Source: Pseudotamlana agarivorans
GTDB lineage: Bacteria; Bacteroidota; Bacteroidia; Flavobacteriales; Flavobacteriaceae
Assembly: GCF_001642835.1 (NCBI RefSeq)
Contig: NZ_LXEI01000003.1
Coordinates: forward strand, 62,001 to 126,000
DNA: 64,000 bases
Direction of reading: 5' to 3'
Below are positions 1 to 9,088 of the stretch, in pieces (position 1 is the first letter of the stretch; the number at the start of each line of letters is the position of its first letter). The notes under the pieces were generated by a model that made no database searches, was not told where the DNA came from, and worked only from the letters and a program-made list of their open reading frames with translations. The position numbers and the translations under genes are program-made.

Positions 1-359
1 GGTGGAAAATTCTATTGGCTCATTTTGCTTCAGCCATTTATAATATTGGGGTGAATACTCATGTGATGCTTTATGGTGGTTCATATAATCGAAAAAAGAT
101 AGATCTTAATCAAAAGGCAGCGTTTAACTATCAAGGTACAGGCGCTATGCAATGGTTAATAGGTATTCCTCTGCTTGTGGTGCCTATGGTTGTTTTCGGG
201 CTACTTTATTACTTTTTAAATTTTGAGTATGCCTGTGCAATTATTGCTGGCTTAGGGGTTGTAGGAATTGTTTTACACGACAAGTTATTGGGTATAATAA
301 CCTCGAAATATTTAAAATCAAAATACGAAATGATTCATGCTTTCGAGCAAGATAACTAA
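1..359 (+). CDS. ABC transporter permease, C-terminal fragment (DUF5687-like)
   Basis: This is the last ~119 residues of a membrane protein whose start lies left of the window. The reading frame is open from base 3, so the internal TTG near base 15 is not a real start. The visible part has a GSYN-KKIDLN stretch followed by two hydrophobic segments (roughly bases 150-290) and a short charged tail. The stop lies 8 bp before an ABC ATPase gene, and the conserved loop resembles the Bacteroidota permease family annotated DUF5687, which pairs with such ATPases. It probably forms the membrane part of an ABC exporter with the next gene. The substrate cannot be read from the sequence. The family assignment is from memory; the membrane-protein nature is seen directly. 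Confidence 0.75.
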   Translation, partial: WKILLAHFASAIYNIGVNTHVMLYGGSYNRKKIDLNQKAAFNYQGTGAMQWLIGIPLLVVPMVVFGLLYYFLNFEYACAIIAGLGVVGIVLHDKLLGIITSKYLKSKYEMIHAFEQDN

Positions 360-367
360 TTGAAAAT

Positions 368-1063
368 ATGATTACGACTTCTAATTTAACTAAAAAATAT
401 GGAGGCACTCAGGTTTTAAGTATTGCGTCTCTAGAAATTCCTAAAGGTCAAAGTTTTGGCTTAGTAGGAAATAACGGCGCTGGAAAAACCACATATTTTA
501 GTTTGTTACTCGATCTAATTAAGCCTTCGACAGGCTTTATAAATTCTAATGGCGTTCAAGTTAGTACGAGTGAAGATTGGAAGTCTTTTACGTCATCCTT
601 TATAGATGAAAGCTTTTTAATCGGGTATCTTACTCCCGAAGAATACTTTTATTTCGTTGGGGAATTGCGAGGGCAGAATAAAGCTGATGTAAATAAGGTT
701 TTGCTTCAGTTTAAAGATTTTTTTCATGATGAAATATTAGGAAAAAGAAAATATTTACGCGATTTAAGTAAAGGAAATCAGAAGAAAGTGGGTATTGTAG
801 CAGCTTTAATAGGGAATCCTGAAGTGGTTATTTTAGATGAACCCTTTGCTAATTTAGATCCAACAACCCAGATCCGTTTAAAATCTATAATCAAAGATAT
901 TGCCGAAACACAAGGGGTTACCGTACTTATTTCAAGTCATGACTTATTGCATATTACCGATGTTTGTGAGCGTATTGTTGTTCTAGAAAAAGGTGAAATT
1001 ATTAAGGATTTAGAAACCAATACAGAGACTTTAAAAGAATTGGAAGCGCATTTTGCAAATTAG
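368..1063 (+). CDS. ABC transporter ATP-binding protein
   Basis: A 231-residue stand-alone ABC ATPase. Walker A (GNNGAGKTT) is at residues ~34-42, the signature is a variant LSKGNQKKV (S-K-G instead of S-G-G), and Walker B with its catalytic Glu is VVILDEP, followed by a D-loop and an SSH switch histidine. The length is normal for a single-domain exporter ATPase. It sits 8 bp behind the permease fragment, so the two are almost certainly one transporter and co-transcribed. It would hydrolyse ATP at the inner membrane face to power export; the cargo is unknown. Confidence 0.93.
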   Translation: MITTSNLTKKYGGTQVLSIASLEIPKGQSFGLVGNNGAGKTTYFSLLLDLIKPSTGFINSNGVQVSTSEDWKSFTSSFIDESFLIGYLTPEEYFYFVGELRGQNKADVNKVLLQFKDFFHDEILGKRKYLRDLSKGNQKKVGIVAALIGNPEVVILDEPFANLDPTTQIRLKSIIKDIAETQGVTVLISSHDLLHITDVCERIVVLEKGEIIKDLETNTETLKELEAHFAN

Positions 1064-1130
1064 TTTCCTTTTTAAAAGTGATTACATTATTTAGGTTAAT
1101 TCAAAAAGATGCTTATTTTTACCCCTATAT

Positions 1131-1160
1131 ATAATAATTACAAGCCTTTGTAGTTATTAT
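1131..1160. repeat. palindrome before sprE-like gene
   Basis: An A+T-rich inverted repeat with 13-nt arms (1131-1143 and 1148-1160; one G-T wobble) and a 4-nt loop, ending 20 bp before the sprE-like start codon. It has no T-run on its 3' side, so it is a poor intrinsic terminator. It could be an operator or an RNA 5' hairpin. Confidence 0.4.
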
Positions 1161-1180
1161 TAAGACTAAAAAAACCAGCG

Positions 1181-3736
1181 TTGAAAACATTTTTTAAAGT
1201 CTTAGTAACCTGTGTATTTTGTGCCTTATTCGCCTTAAGTTGCTCCAGGAAAAAAGACAAATTTATTAGTAGAAATTATCATGCCGTTACAGCCGAATAC
1301 AATGTGCTTTTTAACGGTTATAATGCTTTAGAGGCTGGTAAATCTACTTTAAATGCTTCTTATTTTGATAATTATTGGGACGTTCTGCCTGTAGAGCGCA
1401 TGCAGATTTCTGAGGAAATTTTACTTCCTGGTCAATCTCGAAACGAAAATTTCACCATCGCTGAAGACAAAGCGGCAAAAGCCATTCAAAAGCATAGTAT
1501 GCATATTGATGGTAAAGAAAAAAATCCGCAAATGGATGAGGCTTACCTGTTATTAGGTAAGGCACGATATTTCGATCAGCGTTTTATTCCAGCTCTAGAA
1601 GCATTCAATTACATTCTCTACAAATACGCGGCTAGCGATAAAATTAATCAGGCGAAAATTTGGCGCGAAAAAACCAATATGCGCTTAGATAATAATGAAT
1701 TGGCTATTAAAAATCTAAAACGCTTGTTGCGATATGCCGATATAGAAGGTCAAGATTTAGCCGATGCCAGCTCAACTTTAGCTCAGGCATACATTAATAC
1801 CCAAGTTATAGATACTGCAATTACAAAATTAGGTGTTGCAGCGCAGGCTACTAAAAGCCATGATGAGCGTGGTCGTTATCTTTTCATTCAAGGGCAGTTG
1901 TATAATGAATTGGGGAAAAAGGATAGTGCTAATATGGCTTTCGATAAGGTTATTGCTCTCAAACGTAAAACACCAAGAGTATATTGGGTAGTAGCACACC
2001 TAGAGAAAATTAATAATTTCGATTTTGAAAATGGCGACAAACTAGCCATGAGCGAAATGCTTACCGAGCTAGAGGAAAACAGAGAGAATCGTCCATACTT
2101 AGATAAGATCTATCACCAAATTGCAGTGTATCATTTAAGAAATGGATCCGAGTCCATAGCCAATCGTTATTTCAATAAATCTTTGCGAACCAATACCAAA
2201 GACACTTATTTAAAGGCTAAAAATTATGAAATTCTAGGTGATATGAATTTTGATAATTCTGTTTATGCTAAAGCGGGACAGTATTACGATAGTACCATGA
2301 TGAATATGACCGAAAATTCTAAACCTTTTCGCGTCATGAAAAGGAAGCGGGATAATTTAGAGGATGTCATATTGTATGAAGGTATTGCAAAGGTTGATGA
2401 TAGCATTATTGGCTTAGTAAACATGTCAGAGGCCGATCGTCAACAGTATTTTACTGAATATGTTACCGAGCTAAAACTTAAAGACGAAGCACTTAAAGCT
2501 CAAGAGGAATCAGCGAAGCGTAATAGTGGACTAGTAACTGTAAACAATCCAGTTGGTGGGGTGCGTACGGGAAGTCCAGATCAGGCACCTTTGTTTTATT
2601 TTTATAACCCCACAACGGTCGCTTACGGAAAAAACGAGTTTGTTAAAGTTTGGGGCGATAGGGTTGTTGAAGATGATTGGCGTTTGTCGAGCAAAGGCAT
2701 TGCGGTAGGTCCAACCGTTGCAGAACCTGTTGCTGTTGCAGAAACGGCTTCCGATGAAGAGCGATTTGATCCGGAATTCTATATTTCAAAAATTCCTTCA
2801 GATAAAACGGTTATTGATAGCATTTCTAAAGAGCGCAATTATGCCTATTATCAGTTGGGATTAATCTATAAGGAGAAGTTTAAAGAATACGAGTTGTCTA
2901 AAGATAAATTTCAGGATTTATTAGAAAGCGATCCAGAAGAGCGCTTAGTGTTGCCTTCGAAATACCATTTATATAAAATTTATGAATTGCTAGGCGAAAC
3001 CGATGAAGCTGAAATCGCAAAAAAAGAGATTATTTCAAAGTATCCCGATTCTCGTTATGCTCATATTTTAGAACATCCGGAGTTGGTAACTGATGCAGAT
3101 GAAAATAGTCCGCAGTATATTTATGAGAAATTATACGAACAGTATGAAAATCAGCAGTTCCAAACGGTAATTTCAAAATGTGAAGAATATATTAACCGTT
3201 TTGATGGGGATCCCATTGTGCCAAAACTTGAATTGTTAAAAGCATCGGCCTCAGGACGACTAAATGGGTTTGAAGCTTATAGCGAGGGAGTCAATCGAGT
3301 AGCCGTAGAATATGCCAATACCGAAGAAGGTAAACAAGCCAAGCACATCGCATCAAAAGTTTTACCAAAACTCGCATCGAAGGAATTTGTTGCCGATGTA
3401 GATGGCGTTCCAGAACATTACAAGGTTGTTTTTAGTTTTACAGATGAGTCTGACGAAACCATTTCAAAATTTAAAACCACTTTAGATGAGGTATTAAAAA
3501 ACATCAGTAATTATTACGTGTTAAAATCCTCTATAGATGTTTATAATGCGAATACTTCATTTGTGGTTGTTCACGGTTTAAACACCAAACAACTTGCAGA
3601 AACATTTCATCAAATCCTACTTAGTAAAGATAAGAGTAAAATTAACGTCCCCTATTTTGTAGCATCGTCTACAAACTATCAAATTATTCAAATTCATAAA
3701 AATTTGGATGATTATATGAATCTCTACAATAAATAA
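1181..3736 (+). CDS. sprE: SprE/PorW-like T9SS lipoprotein with TPRs
   Basis: An 851-residue protein with a lipoprotein signal: basic start, hydrophobic stretch and lipobox LALSC, giving a lipidated Cys near residue 21. After the Cys comes the N-terminal block with NYHAVTAEYNVLFNGYNA, which I recognise from SprE (Flavobacterium gliding) and PorW (Porphyromonas). The rest is helical TPR-like repeats to about residue 700. SprE/PorW is a periplasmic lipoprotein needed for type IX secretion, where it helps connect the trans-envelope machinery. The start is TTG at 1181; no better ATG lies upstream. It is followed after 12 bp by a bactofilin gene, so the two are probably co-transcribed. Length (851) is close to that of known SprE proteins. 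Confidence 0.85.
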   Translation: MKTFFKVLVTCVFCALFALSCSRKKDKFISRNYHAVTAEYNVLFNGYNALEAGKSTLNASYFDNYWDVLPVERMQISEEILLPGQSRNENFTIAEDKAAKAIQKHSMHIDGKEKNPQMDEAYLLLGKARYFDQRFIPALEAFNYILYKYAASDKINQAKIWREKTNMRLDNNELAIKNLKRLLRYADIEGQDLADASSTLAQAYINTQVIDTAITKLGVAAQATKSHDERGRYLFIQGQLYNELGKKDSANMAFDKVIALKRKTPRVYWVVAHLEKINNFDFENGDKLAMSEMLTELEENRENRPYLDKIYHQIAVYHLRNGSESIANRYFNKSLRTNTKDTYLKAKNYEILGDMNFDNSVYAKAGQYYDSTMMNMTENSKPFRVMKRKRDNLEDVILYEGIAKVDDSIIGLVNMSEADRQQYFTEYVTELKLKDEALKAQEESAKRNSGLVTVNNPVGGVRTGSPDQAPLFYFYNPTTVAYGKNEFVKVWGDRVVEDDWRLSSKGIAVGPTVAEPVAVAETASDEERFDPEFYISKIPSDKTVIDSISKERNYAYYQLGLIYKEKFKEYELSKDKFQDLLESDPEERLVLPSKYHLYKIYELLGETDEAEIAKKEIISKYPDSRYAHILEHPELVTDADENSPQYIYEKLYEQYENQQFQTVISKCEEYINRFDGDPIVPKLELLKASASGRLNGFEAYSEGVNRVAVEYANTEEGKQAKHIASKVLPKLASKEFVADVDGVPEHYKVVFSFTDESDETISKFKTTLDEVLKNISNYYVLKSSIDVYNANTSFVVVHGLNTKQLAETFHQILLSKDKSKINVPYFVASSTNYQIIQIHKNLDDYMNLYNK

Positions 3737-3748
3737 CTTAACCAGATT

Positions 3749-4162
3749 ATGTTTTCAGATAATAAAAAAGAAAAAACCATGGCAGAAGGCGGATCAAGTC
3801 AGAATTTAATAGCACAAGGCACAAAAATAGTTGGTGATTTAGCCAGTGAAGGTGATTTTAGAATCGATGGTACGATTGAAGGTAATATAAAAACGACAGG
3901 AAAAGTAGTCGTTGGTAAATCAGGATTAATAAAAGGAACTCTAGATGGTACCGATGCGTACTTTGAAGGGAGCTTCTCAGGGAAATTAACCTTGTCTGGC
4001 ACATTAACACTAAAGTCTTCAGCACGTATTGAAGGTGAAGTGGTTTCAGGAAAATTAGCTGTCGAGCCAGGCGCTACATTTAATGTAACCTGTTCTATGA
4101 ATGGCACAGGAATAGGATCTCAACATGGACAACAAAAATCAAAAGCCGAAAAATCAGCTTAA
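3749..4162 (+). CDS. bactofilin (polymer-forming cytoskeletal protein)
   Basis: A 137-residue protein with a short polar N-terminus, a central beta-helical bactofilin domain (about residues 20-115, rich in regular Gly/Val/hydrophobic alternation such as GDFRIDGTIEGNI and RIEGEVVSGKL) and a polar tail. Bactofilins polymerise without nucleotide and scaffold cell-envelope synthesis or machinery at the inner membrane. It follows the SprE-like gene by 12 bp, and its last 38 bp overlap the next gene in another frame. That suggests tight translational coupling of an envelope-scaffold gene to the ATP-synthase accessory genes. Confidence 0.9.
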   Translation: MFSDNKKEKTMAEGGSSQNLIAQGTKIVGDLASEGDFRIDGTIEGNIKTTGKVVVGKSGLIKGTLDGTDAYFEGSFSGKLTLSGTLTLKSSARIEGEVVSGKLAVEPGATFNVTCSMNGTGIGSQHGQQKSKAEKSA

Positions 4163-4367
4163 TAAATACGTAAGGTTTACTTCCATAGCATTACAAATGG
4201 GGTTAACCATTTATTTAGGTAGTCTGTTAGGTGGTTGGGTCGATTCTAAATTAGGAAACACCAATCAATTATATTATAAAATCATAACATTGCTAGCTGT
4301 TTTTCTAGCAATGTTTTCTGTTATTAGGCAAGTCCTTAATATCACAAATAACGATAAGAATGATTAA
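4125..4367 (+). CDS. AtpZ/AtpI-family ATP synthase accessory protein
   Basis: An 80-residue protein with a polar N-terminus (about 15 residues) and two transmembrane helices (about 19-37 and 50-70), with a GGWVDSKLG loop between them. This is the layout of AtpZ/AtpI-type proteins, which assist F-ATPase assembly or Mg transport. Its position, upstream of the F0 genes, matches the family. It starts 38 bp inside the bactofilin gene and overlaps the next gene by 8 bp. Function is inferred from family and position. Confidence 0.82.
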   Translation: MDNKNQKPKNQLNKYVRFTSIALQMGLTIYLGSLLGGWVDSKLGNTNQLYYKIITLLAVFLAMFSVIRQVLNITNNDKND

Positions 4368-4734
4368 AAGAATTCTCGTTTTTGCATTATGCATACTGCT
4401 GCTTTTTGCGATTTCATTAAGTGCGCATAGTTATTTTATAACCCAACCGATGGCTTTTGAGCTTTGGGAGGTCTATTTGTATCATGCTGTAGCGGCTTTT
4501 ATAGTGTATGTGTGTATCGAGGGTGTATCGCATACGTTACCTAATCAAGCAGGTTATGCTTACTTGGCTTTAATGCTTTTTAAAATCGGAATTTTTGTGT
4601 TTGTTTTTAAAAGTTCGGTGTTCGAAAATGAGGCTTTAACGCGCCCAGAACGCTTGGCTTTAGTGGTGCCGTTATTTCTTTTTTTAATAGCCGAAGCTAT
4701 CGGTGTTGCAAGATTGTTAAATAACCAAAAATAA
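4360..4734 (+). CDS. small polytopic membrane protein ahead of atpB (DUF6168-like)
   Basis: A 124-residue protein with four predicted transmembrane helices (about 5-22, 38-56, 68-86 and 104-120). It overlaps the AtpZ-like gene by 8 bp and precedes atpB, the place where many bacteria have an AtpI subunit. It resembles the Bacteroidota group I remember as DUF6168, but I cannot verify this. A role in F0 assembly is an inference from synteny only. Start ATG at 4360. Confidence 0.75.
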   Translation: MIKRILVFALCILLLFAISLSAHSYFITQPMAFELWEVYLYHAVAAFIVYVCIEGVSHTLPNQAGYAYLALMLFKIGIFVFVFKSSVFENEALTRPERLALVVPLFLFLIAEAIGVARLLNNQK

Positions 4735-4796
4735 GTGCTTTAAAGCTTAGAGTTGCTAATTCTAGATAACTATAAATACTAATTATAAAAAACCGC

Positions 4797-4825
4797 TTGC
4801 CTTTTTAAATTATTATGTACATTTG
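4797..4825 (+). promoter_or_regulatory. Bacteroidota-type promoter for the atp operon
   Basis: TTG at 4797-4799 and an exact TAnnTTTG (TACATTTG, 4818-4825) are separated by 18 bp. This matches the flavobacterial sigma-A -33/-7 pattern. A transcript would start near 4832, about 38 nt before the atpB start codon. Confidence 0.7.
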
Positions 4826-4869
4826 CACAAAATTTTAGAAAGCGTAATTTTTCATTAGTTTATAAAAAT

Positions 4870-5994
4870 ATGATGCTAGTAAAACAAACTACCAAGTTTA
4901 TTGCAATTTTAGTTTTATTGATGACTTCAGTTTCGAGCTTTGCAAATACTCAAGAGCATGGCAATCAACATGATGAGCAGGGGAATAAAGTAGATTCTCC
5001 AGAAGAAATTAAAGATTATATTGCGCATCACTTAAAAGATTCACACGATTTTCATTTGTATACCAATAATGAAACGGGAAAACATGTTGGTTTTCCGTTG
5101 CCAGTTATTGTTTGGACTAGTGAAGGGTTAAAAACTTTTATGTCTTCAGAATTTCATCACGATGATAACGGTCAAGTTATCGTAGAAAAAGGTGGTGTTA
5201 AATTAACAAAAATTCACAGTAAAATATACGAGTTGGAAGCTGGGGCAGAAGCTGTAGCTTTTGATGATCACCATCATGCTGAAAATGCACATAAGGTTTT
5301 AGATTTTTCTATTACTAAAAGTGTTTTCGGGATGTTGTTAACAGGGGTTTTAATGCTTCTAATGTTTGTGTCTCTTGCTAGAGCATACAAAAAAGGACCT
5401 ATACCAACTGGTGTTTCTAGAGCTTTAGAGCCGTTGGTAATTTATGTGCGTGACGAAATTGCACGTCCGAATATTGGTGAGAAGAAATACAGAAAGTTTA
5501 TGTCCTTTTTGTTAACCGTATTCTTTTTCATCTGGATATTGAATTTACTGGGCTTAACGCCATTTGGATTTAACGTAACAGGTCAAATTGCTGTAACAGC
5601 ATGTTTAGCGATCTTTACCTTAGTTATATATATGTTTAGTGGTAGTAAAGATTTCTGGGCACACACCTTATGGATGCCAGGAGTACCAGTAATATTACGT
5701 CCGATATTAGCGGTAATAGAACTTGTTGGTTTTATATTAATTAAACCATTCTCGCTTCTAGTACGTTTATTTGCCAACATTACAGCAGGACACTTCGTAG
5801 TTATGAGCTTAATTGCTTTAATGATTACGATGAAACAAGCCTTTGGCCCTGTAGCTTCTACAGGAATGTCGTTGGTATTATCATTATTTATTATGGTCAT
5901 TGAAATTTTAGTGGCCTTTTTACAAGCGTTTATTTTTACGATGTTATCATCGTTATTTATAGGTATGGCTGTTGAAGAACATGACCATCATTAA
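4870..5994 (+). CDS. atpB: F-type ATP synthase subunit a
   Basis: A 374-residue F0 stator subunit that forms the proton half-channels with the c-ring. The essential arginine lies in the motif LLVRLFANITAGH (about residue 296), and the C-terminal helices FLQAFIFTMLSSLFIG are typical. The N-terminus is unusual compared with E. coli: a cleavable-looking signal (residues 1-26, ending SSFAN) and about 110 extracytoplasmic residues rich in His, Asp and Glu (for example DDHHHAENAH). This extension is usual in Bacteroidota AtpB. It ends in EEHDHH. It has its own upstream promoter and is followed after 39 bp by atpE. Confidence 0.97.
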   Translation: MMLVKQTTKFIAILVLLMTSVSSFANTQEHGNQHDEQGNKVDSPEEIKDYIAHHLKDSHDFHLYTNNETGKHVGFPLPVIVWTSEGLKTFMSSEFHHDDNGQVIVEKGGVKLTKIHSKIYELEAGAEAVAFDDHHHAENAHKVLDFSITKSVFGMLLTGVLMLLMFVSLARAYKKGPIPTGVSRALEPLVIYVRDEIARPNIGEKKYRKFMSFLLTVFFFIWILNLLGLTPFGFNVTGQIAVTACLAIFTLVIYMFSGSKDFWAHTLWMPGVPVILRPILAVIELVGFILIKPFSLLVRLFANITAGHFVVMSLIALMITMKQAFGPVASTGMSLVLSLFIMVIEILVAFLQAFIFTMLSSLFIGMAVEEHDHH

Positions 5995-6021
5995 TAAGAA
6001 TTTGTTTAATTAATATTTTAA

Positions 6022-6222
<201 letters not shown>

Positions 6223-6242
6223 TCCTGCAAGAAACAAAGTAG

Positions 6243-6282
6243 AAGCAGCATTCTGTAACGGTTGGTTACAGAAGCTGTTTTT
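6243..6282 (+). terminator. terminator/attenuator hairpin between atpE and atpF
   Basis: The stem CAGC (6246-6249) plus CTGTAAC (6253-6259) pairs with GTTACAG (6265-6271) plus GCTG (6274-6277), around a 5-nt loop and a small internal bulge. It is followed by TTTTT (6278-6282). It lies inside the operon, 24 bp after the atpE stop, so partial termination would raise subunit c relative to b, delta, alpha and gamma. The structure is seen; its effect is inferred. Confidence 0.65.
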
Positions 6283-6325
6283 AAAATTAAACAAAAAAAA
6301 AGTTAAACTTATTATATAGTTACAC

Positions 6326-6826
6326 ATGGATCAGTTGTTAAATGATTTTTCTCCAGGATTGTTTTTTATGCAAGCCATCATCTTATTAATCTTAATTGTA
6401 TTAATGAGAAAGTTTGCCTGGAAACCTATTTTAGATTCTTTACAAACTAGAGAAGACGGAATCAAAGATGCTTTAGATGCCGCTCAAAATGCAAAATTAG
6501 AATTAGAAAATCTTCAAGCCGATAACGAAAAGTTATTACAAGAGGCCAGAGTAGAGCGTGAAACTTTATTAAAAGATGCACGTGATATTAAAACTAAAAT
6601 GATTGAAGACGCTAAAGGTGAAGCTGAATCTCAAGCGAACAAAATGATAGAGCAAGCGCAAGCTGCTATTGAAAGCGAAAAGAAAACTGCTATGGTAGAG
6701 CTTAAAAAGCAAGTAGCCGATTTATCTTTAGAAATCGCCGAAAAAATGGTGCGTAAAGAATTATCTAGCAATGACAAGCAATTAGAATTGGTGGAAACCA
6801 TGCTGTCTGAAAAATCATTAAACTAA
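6326..6826 (+). CDS. atpF: F-type ATP synthase subunit b
   Basis: A 166-residue protein with one N-terminal transmembrane helix (about residues 10-28, the FFMQAIILLILIVLMRKF region), then an extended Ala/Glu/Lys-rich coiled coil to the end. This is the peripheral stalk that links F0 subunit a to delta and alpha. The residue after the helix reads KFAWKPI, a hallmark of AtpF. Length is normal. It is separated from atpE by 103 bp containing a hairpin and from atpH by only 7 bp. Confidence 0.96.
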   Translation: MDQLLNDFSPGLFFMQAIILLILIVLMRKFAWKPILDSLQTREDGIKDALDAAQNAKLELENLQADNEKLLQEARVERETLLKDARDIKTKMIEDAKGEAESQANKMIEQAQAAIESEKKTAMVELKKQVADLSLEIAEKMVRKELSSNDKQLELVETMLSEKSLN

Positions 6827-6833
6827 TAGCATA

Positions 6834-7370
6834 ATGGCAGGAGCAAGAGCAGCAATACGATATGCTAAAGCAGTATTAAATGTGGCATCAAATCAAGGTA
6901 CAGCCGAGGTTGTAAATAATGATATGAAGCTTATCACTAATACGATTGCAGAAAGTAAAGACTTAAGCGACATGCTTCAAAGTCCTGTAGTACCGTCTTC
7001 AGTAAAAAAATCGGTTTTATTAGAAGTGTTTAATACAGCTAGTAAGGATGTGTTAAGCTTAATTGATGTTTTAATCAAAAATAACCGAATCAATATTTTC
7101 GATCAAGTGGCTTTAAAATACAGCCAGTTATTTGATGAATTAAACGGTATAGAACACGCTACAGTAACTACTGCAGTAGCTTTAACAGCAGATTTAGAAC
7201 AGCAAGTTTTAGCAAAAGCTAAAGCGCTTTCTGGAAAAAATGTTGAAATTAAAAATATTATCGATGAAAGCATTATTGGTGGTTTCATCTTACGTGTAGG
7301 TGATTTGCAGTATAACGCAAGTATCGCAAATCAGTTAAACAAATTAAAAAGAGAATTTACATTAAATTAA
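6834..7370 (+). CDS. atpH: F-type ATP synthase subunit delta
   Basis: A 178-residue soluble stalk protein. The start (AGARAAIRYAKAVLNVA) and the C-terminal IIDESIIGGFILRVGD block are family hallmarks. It forms the cap that joins the b stalk to the alpha subunit N-termini. It lies 7 bp after atpF and 59 bp before atpA, in normal operon order. Confidence 0.96.
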   Translation: MAGARAAIRYAKAVLNVASNQGTAEVVNNDMKLITNTIAESKDLSDMLQSPVVPSSVKKSVLLEVFNTASKDVLSLIDVLIKNNRINIFDQVALKYSQLFDELNGIEHATVTTAVALTADLEQQVLAKAKALSGKNVEIKNIIDESIIGGFILRVGDLQYNASIANQLNKLKREFTLN

Positions 7371-7429
7371 AAAGTTTTTAGATACGTGGTAGACAACATC
7401 ACCTATCTAAAGTCTAATACTAAATAACG

Positions 7430-9010
7430 ATGGCAGAAGTAAAACCAGCTGAAATATCAGCAATCTTAGAAAAACAACTTTCAGGCTTTGAGGCAGGTGC
7501 TTCATTGGATGAAGTAGGAACTGTATTAACTGTAGGTGATGGTATTGTACGTGCTTACGGATTGTCTAACGCACAATATGGTGAGTTAGTAGAATTCGAA
7601 GGCGGGTTAGAAGGTATCGTACTTAACCTTGAAGAAGATAACGTTGGTATTGTATTATTAGGAGGATCTGTAGGTGTTAAAGAAGGTTCTACTGTAAAAC
7701 GTACAGGACGTATCGCTTCTATTAATGTAGGTGAAGGTATTGTTGGTCGTGTTGTTGATACTTTGGGTACTCCAATAGACGGTAAAGGTCCTATCTCTGG
7801 TCAAACTTACGAAATGCCATTAGAGCGTAAAGCTCCTGGTGTTATTTATCGTGAGCCTGTTACCGAGCCATTACAAACTGGTATTAAATCTATCGATGCC
7901 ATGATTCCTGTGGGACGTGGACAACGTGAGTTAGTTATTGGTGACCGTCAAACTGGTAAAACAACAGTTTGTATCGATACTATCTTAAATCAAAAGGAAT
8001 TCTACGATGCAGGTGAGCCTGTTTATTGTATTTATGTTGCTGTGGGACAAAAAGCTTCTACAGTAGCAAATATTGCTAAAGTTTTAGAAGAAAAAGGAGC
8101 GCTTGCTTATACAACTATTGTAGCTGCAAATGCTTCCGATCCTGCTCCAATGCAAGTTTACGCGCCAATGGCGGGTGCTGCAATTGGTGAGTATTTTAGA
8201 GATACTGGTCGTCCAGCTTTAATTATCTATGATGATTTATCTAAACAAGCGGTAGCTTACCGTGAGGTATCTTTATTATTACGTCGTCCACCAGGACGTG
8301 AGGCGTACCCAGGTGACGTTTTCTACTTACACTCGCGTTTATTAGAGCGTGCAGCTAAAGTAATCAATAACGATGAAATCGCTAAAGATATGAACGATCT
8401 TCCAGATACCTTAAAACCTATCGTGAAAGGTGGTGGATCTTTAACAGCTTTACCAATTATTGAAACACAAGCGGGTGACGTATCAGCTTATATTCCAACA
8501 AACGTAATTTCGATTACCGACGGACAAATTTTCTTAGATGGTGATTTATTTAACTCTGGTGTACGTCCAGCAATTAACGTAGGTATTTCGGTATCTCGTG
8601 TTGGTGGTAACGCTCAGATTAAATCAATGAAGAAAGTATCAGGTACTTTAAAATTAGATCAAGCACAATTCCGTGAGTTAGAAGCTTTCGCGAAATTTGG
8701 TTCTGATTTAGATGCTGTAACTTTAAATGTAATTGAAAAAGGTAAACGTAACGTTGAAATCTTAAAACAGGCACAAAACGATCCGTTTACTGTAGAAGAT
8801 CAAATTGCAATTATCTATGCAGGTTCTAAAAACCTGTTAAGAGATGTGCCAGTTGAAAAAGTTAAAGAATTTGAAAGAAACTTTTTAGAGTTATTACGTT
8901 CTAAGCACAGTGGTGTTTTAGCAACTTTAAAATCTGGAAAATTAACTGATGAAGTTACAGATACTTTAACAGCTGTAGCAAAAGATTTATCAGCACAATA
9001 TAAAAAATAG
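7430..9010 (+). CDS. atpA: F-type ATP synthase subunit alpha
   Basis: A 526-residue non-catalytic nucleotide-binding subunit of F1. The P-loop GDRQTGKTT lies near residues 170-178, and the family motif [14 protein letters not shown] lies near residue 380. The alpha-specific arginine finger lies in that SRVGG region. Full length. Codon use is strongly biased, with many GTA/GGT codons, as expected for a highly expressed gene. It is followed by an unusual palindromic spacer before atpG. Confidence 0.98.
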   Translation: MAEVKPAEISAILEKQLSGFEAGASLDEVGTVLTVGDGIVRAYGLSNAQYGELVEFEGGLEGIVLNLEEDNVGIVLLGGSVGVKEGSTVKRTGRIASINVGEGIVGRVVDTLGTPIDGKGPISGQTYEMPLERKAPGVIYREPVTEPLQTGIKSIDAMIPVGRGQRELVIGDRQTGKTTVCIDTILNQKEFYDAGEPVYCIYVAVGQKASTVANIAKVLEEKGALAYTTIVAANASDPAPMQVYAPMAGAAIGEYFRDTGRPALIIYDDLSKQAVAYREVSLLLRRPPGREAYPGDVFYLHSRLLERAAKVINNDEIAKDMNDLPDTLKPIVKGGGSLTALPIIETQAGDVSAYIPTNVISITDGQIFLDGDLFNSGVRPAINVGISVSRVGGNAQIKSMKKVSGTLKLDQAQFRELEAFAKFGSDLDAVTLNVIEKGKRNVEILKQAQNDPFTVEDQIAIIYAGSKNLLRDVPVEKVKEFERNFLELLRSKHSGVLATLKSGKLTDEVTDTLTAVAKDLSAQYKK

Positions 9011-9022
9011 TATAAAGTTCAA

Positions 9023-9068
9023 AGTTTAGAGTTATGAGTTCTTAAATGATGGTTCATAACTCTAAACT
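9023..9068. repeat. 15-bp-arm inverted repeat in the atpA-atpG spacer
   Basis: Arms at 9023-9037 and 9054-9068 are perfect complements with a 16-nt loop. A direct-repeat tail (aactcat units) continues to about 9080. The element fills most of the 78-bp gap between atpA and atpG. It has no 3' T-run, so it looks more like a dispersed palindromic repeat or mRNA-stability hairpin than a terminator. Confidence 0.7.
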
Positions 9069-9088
9069 CATAACTCATAACTTGTTTT

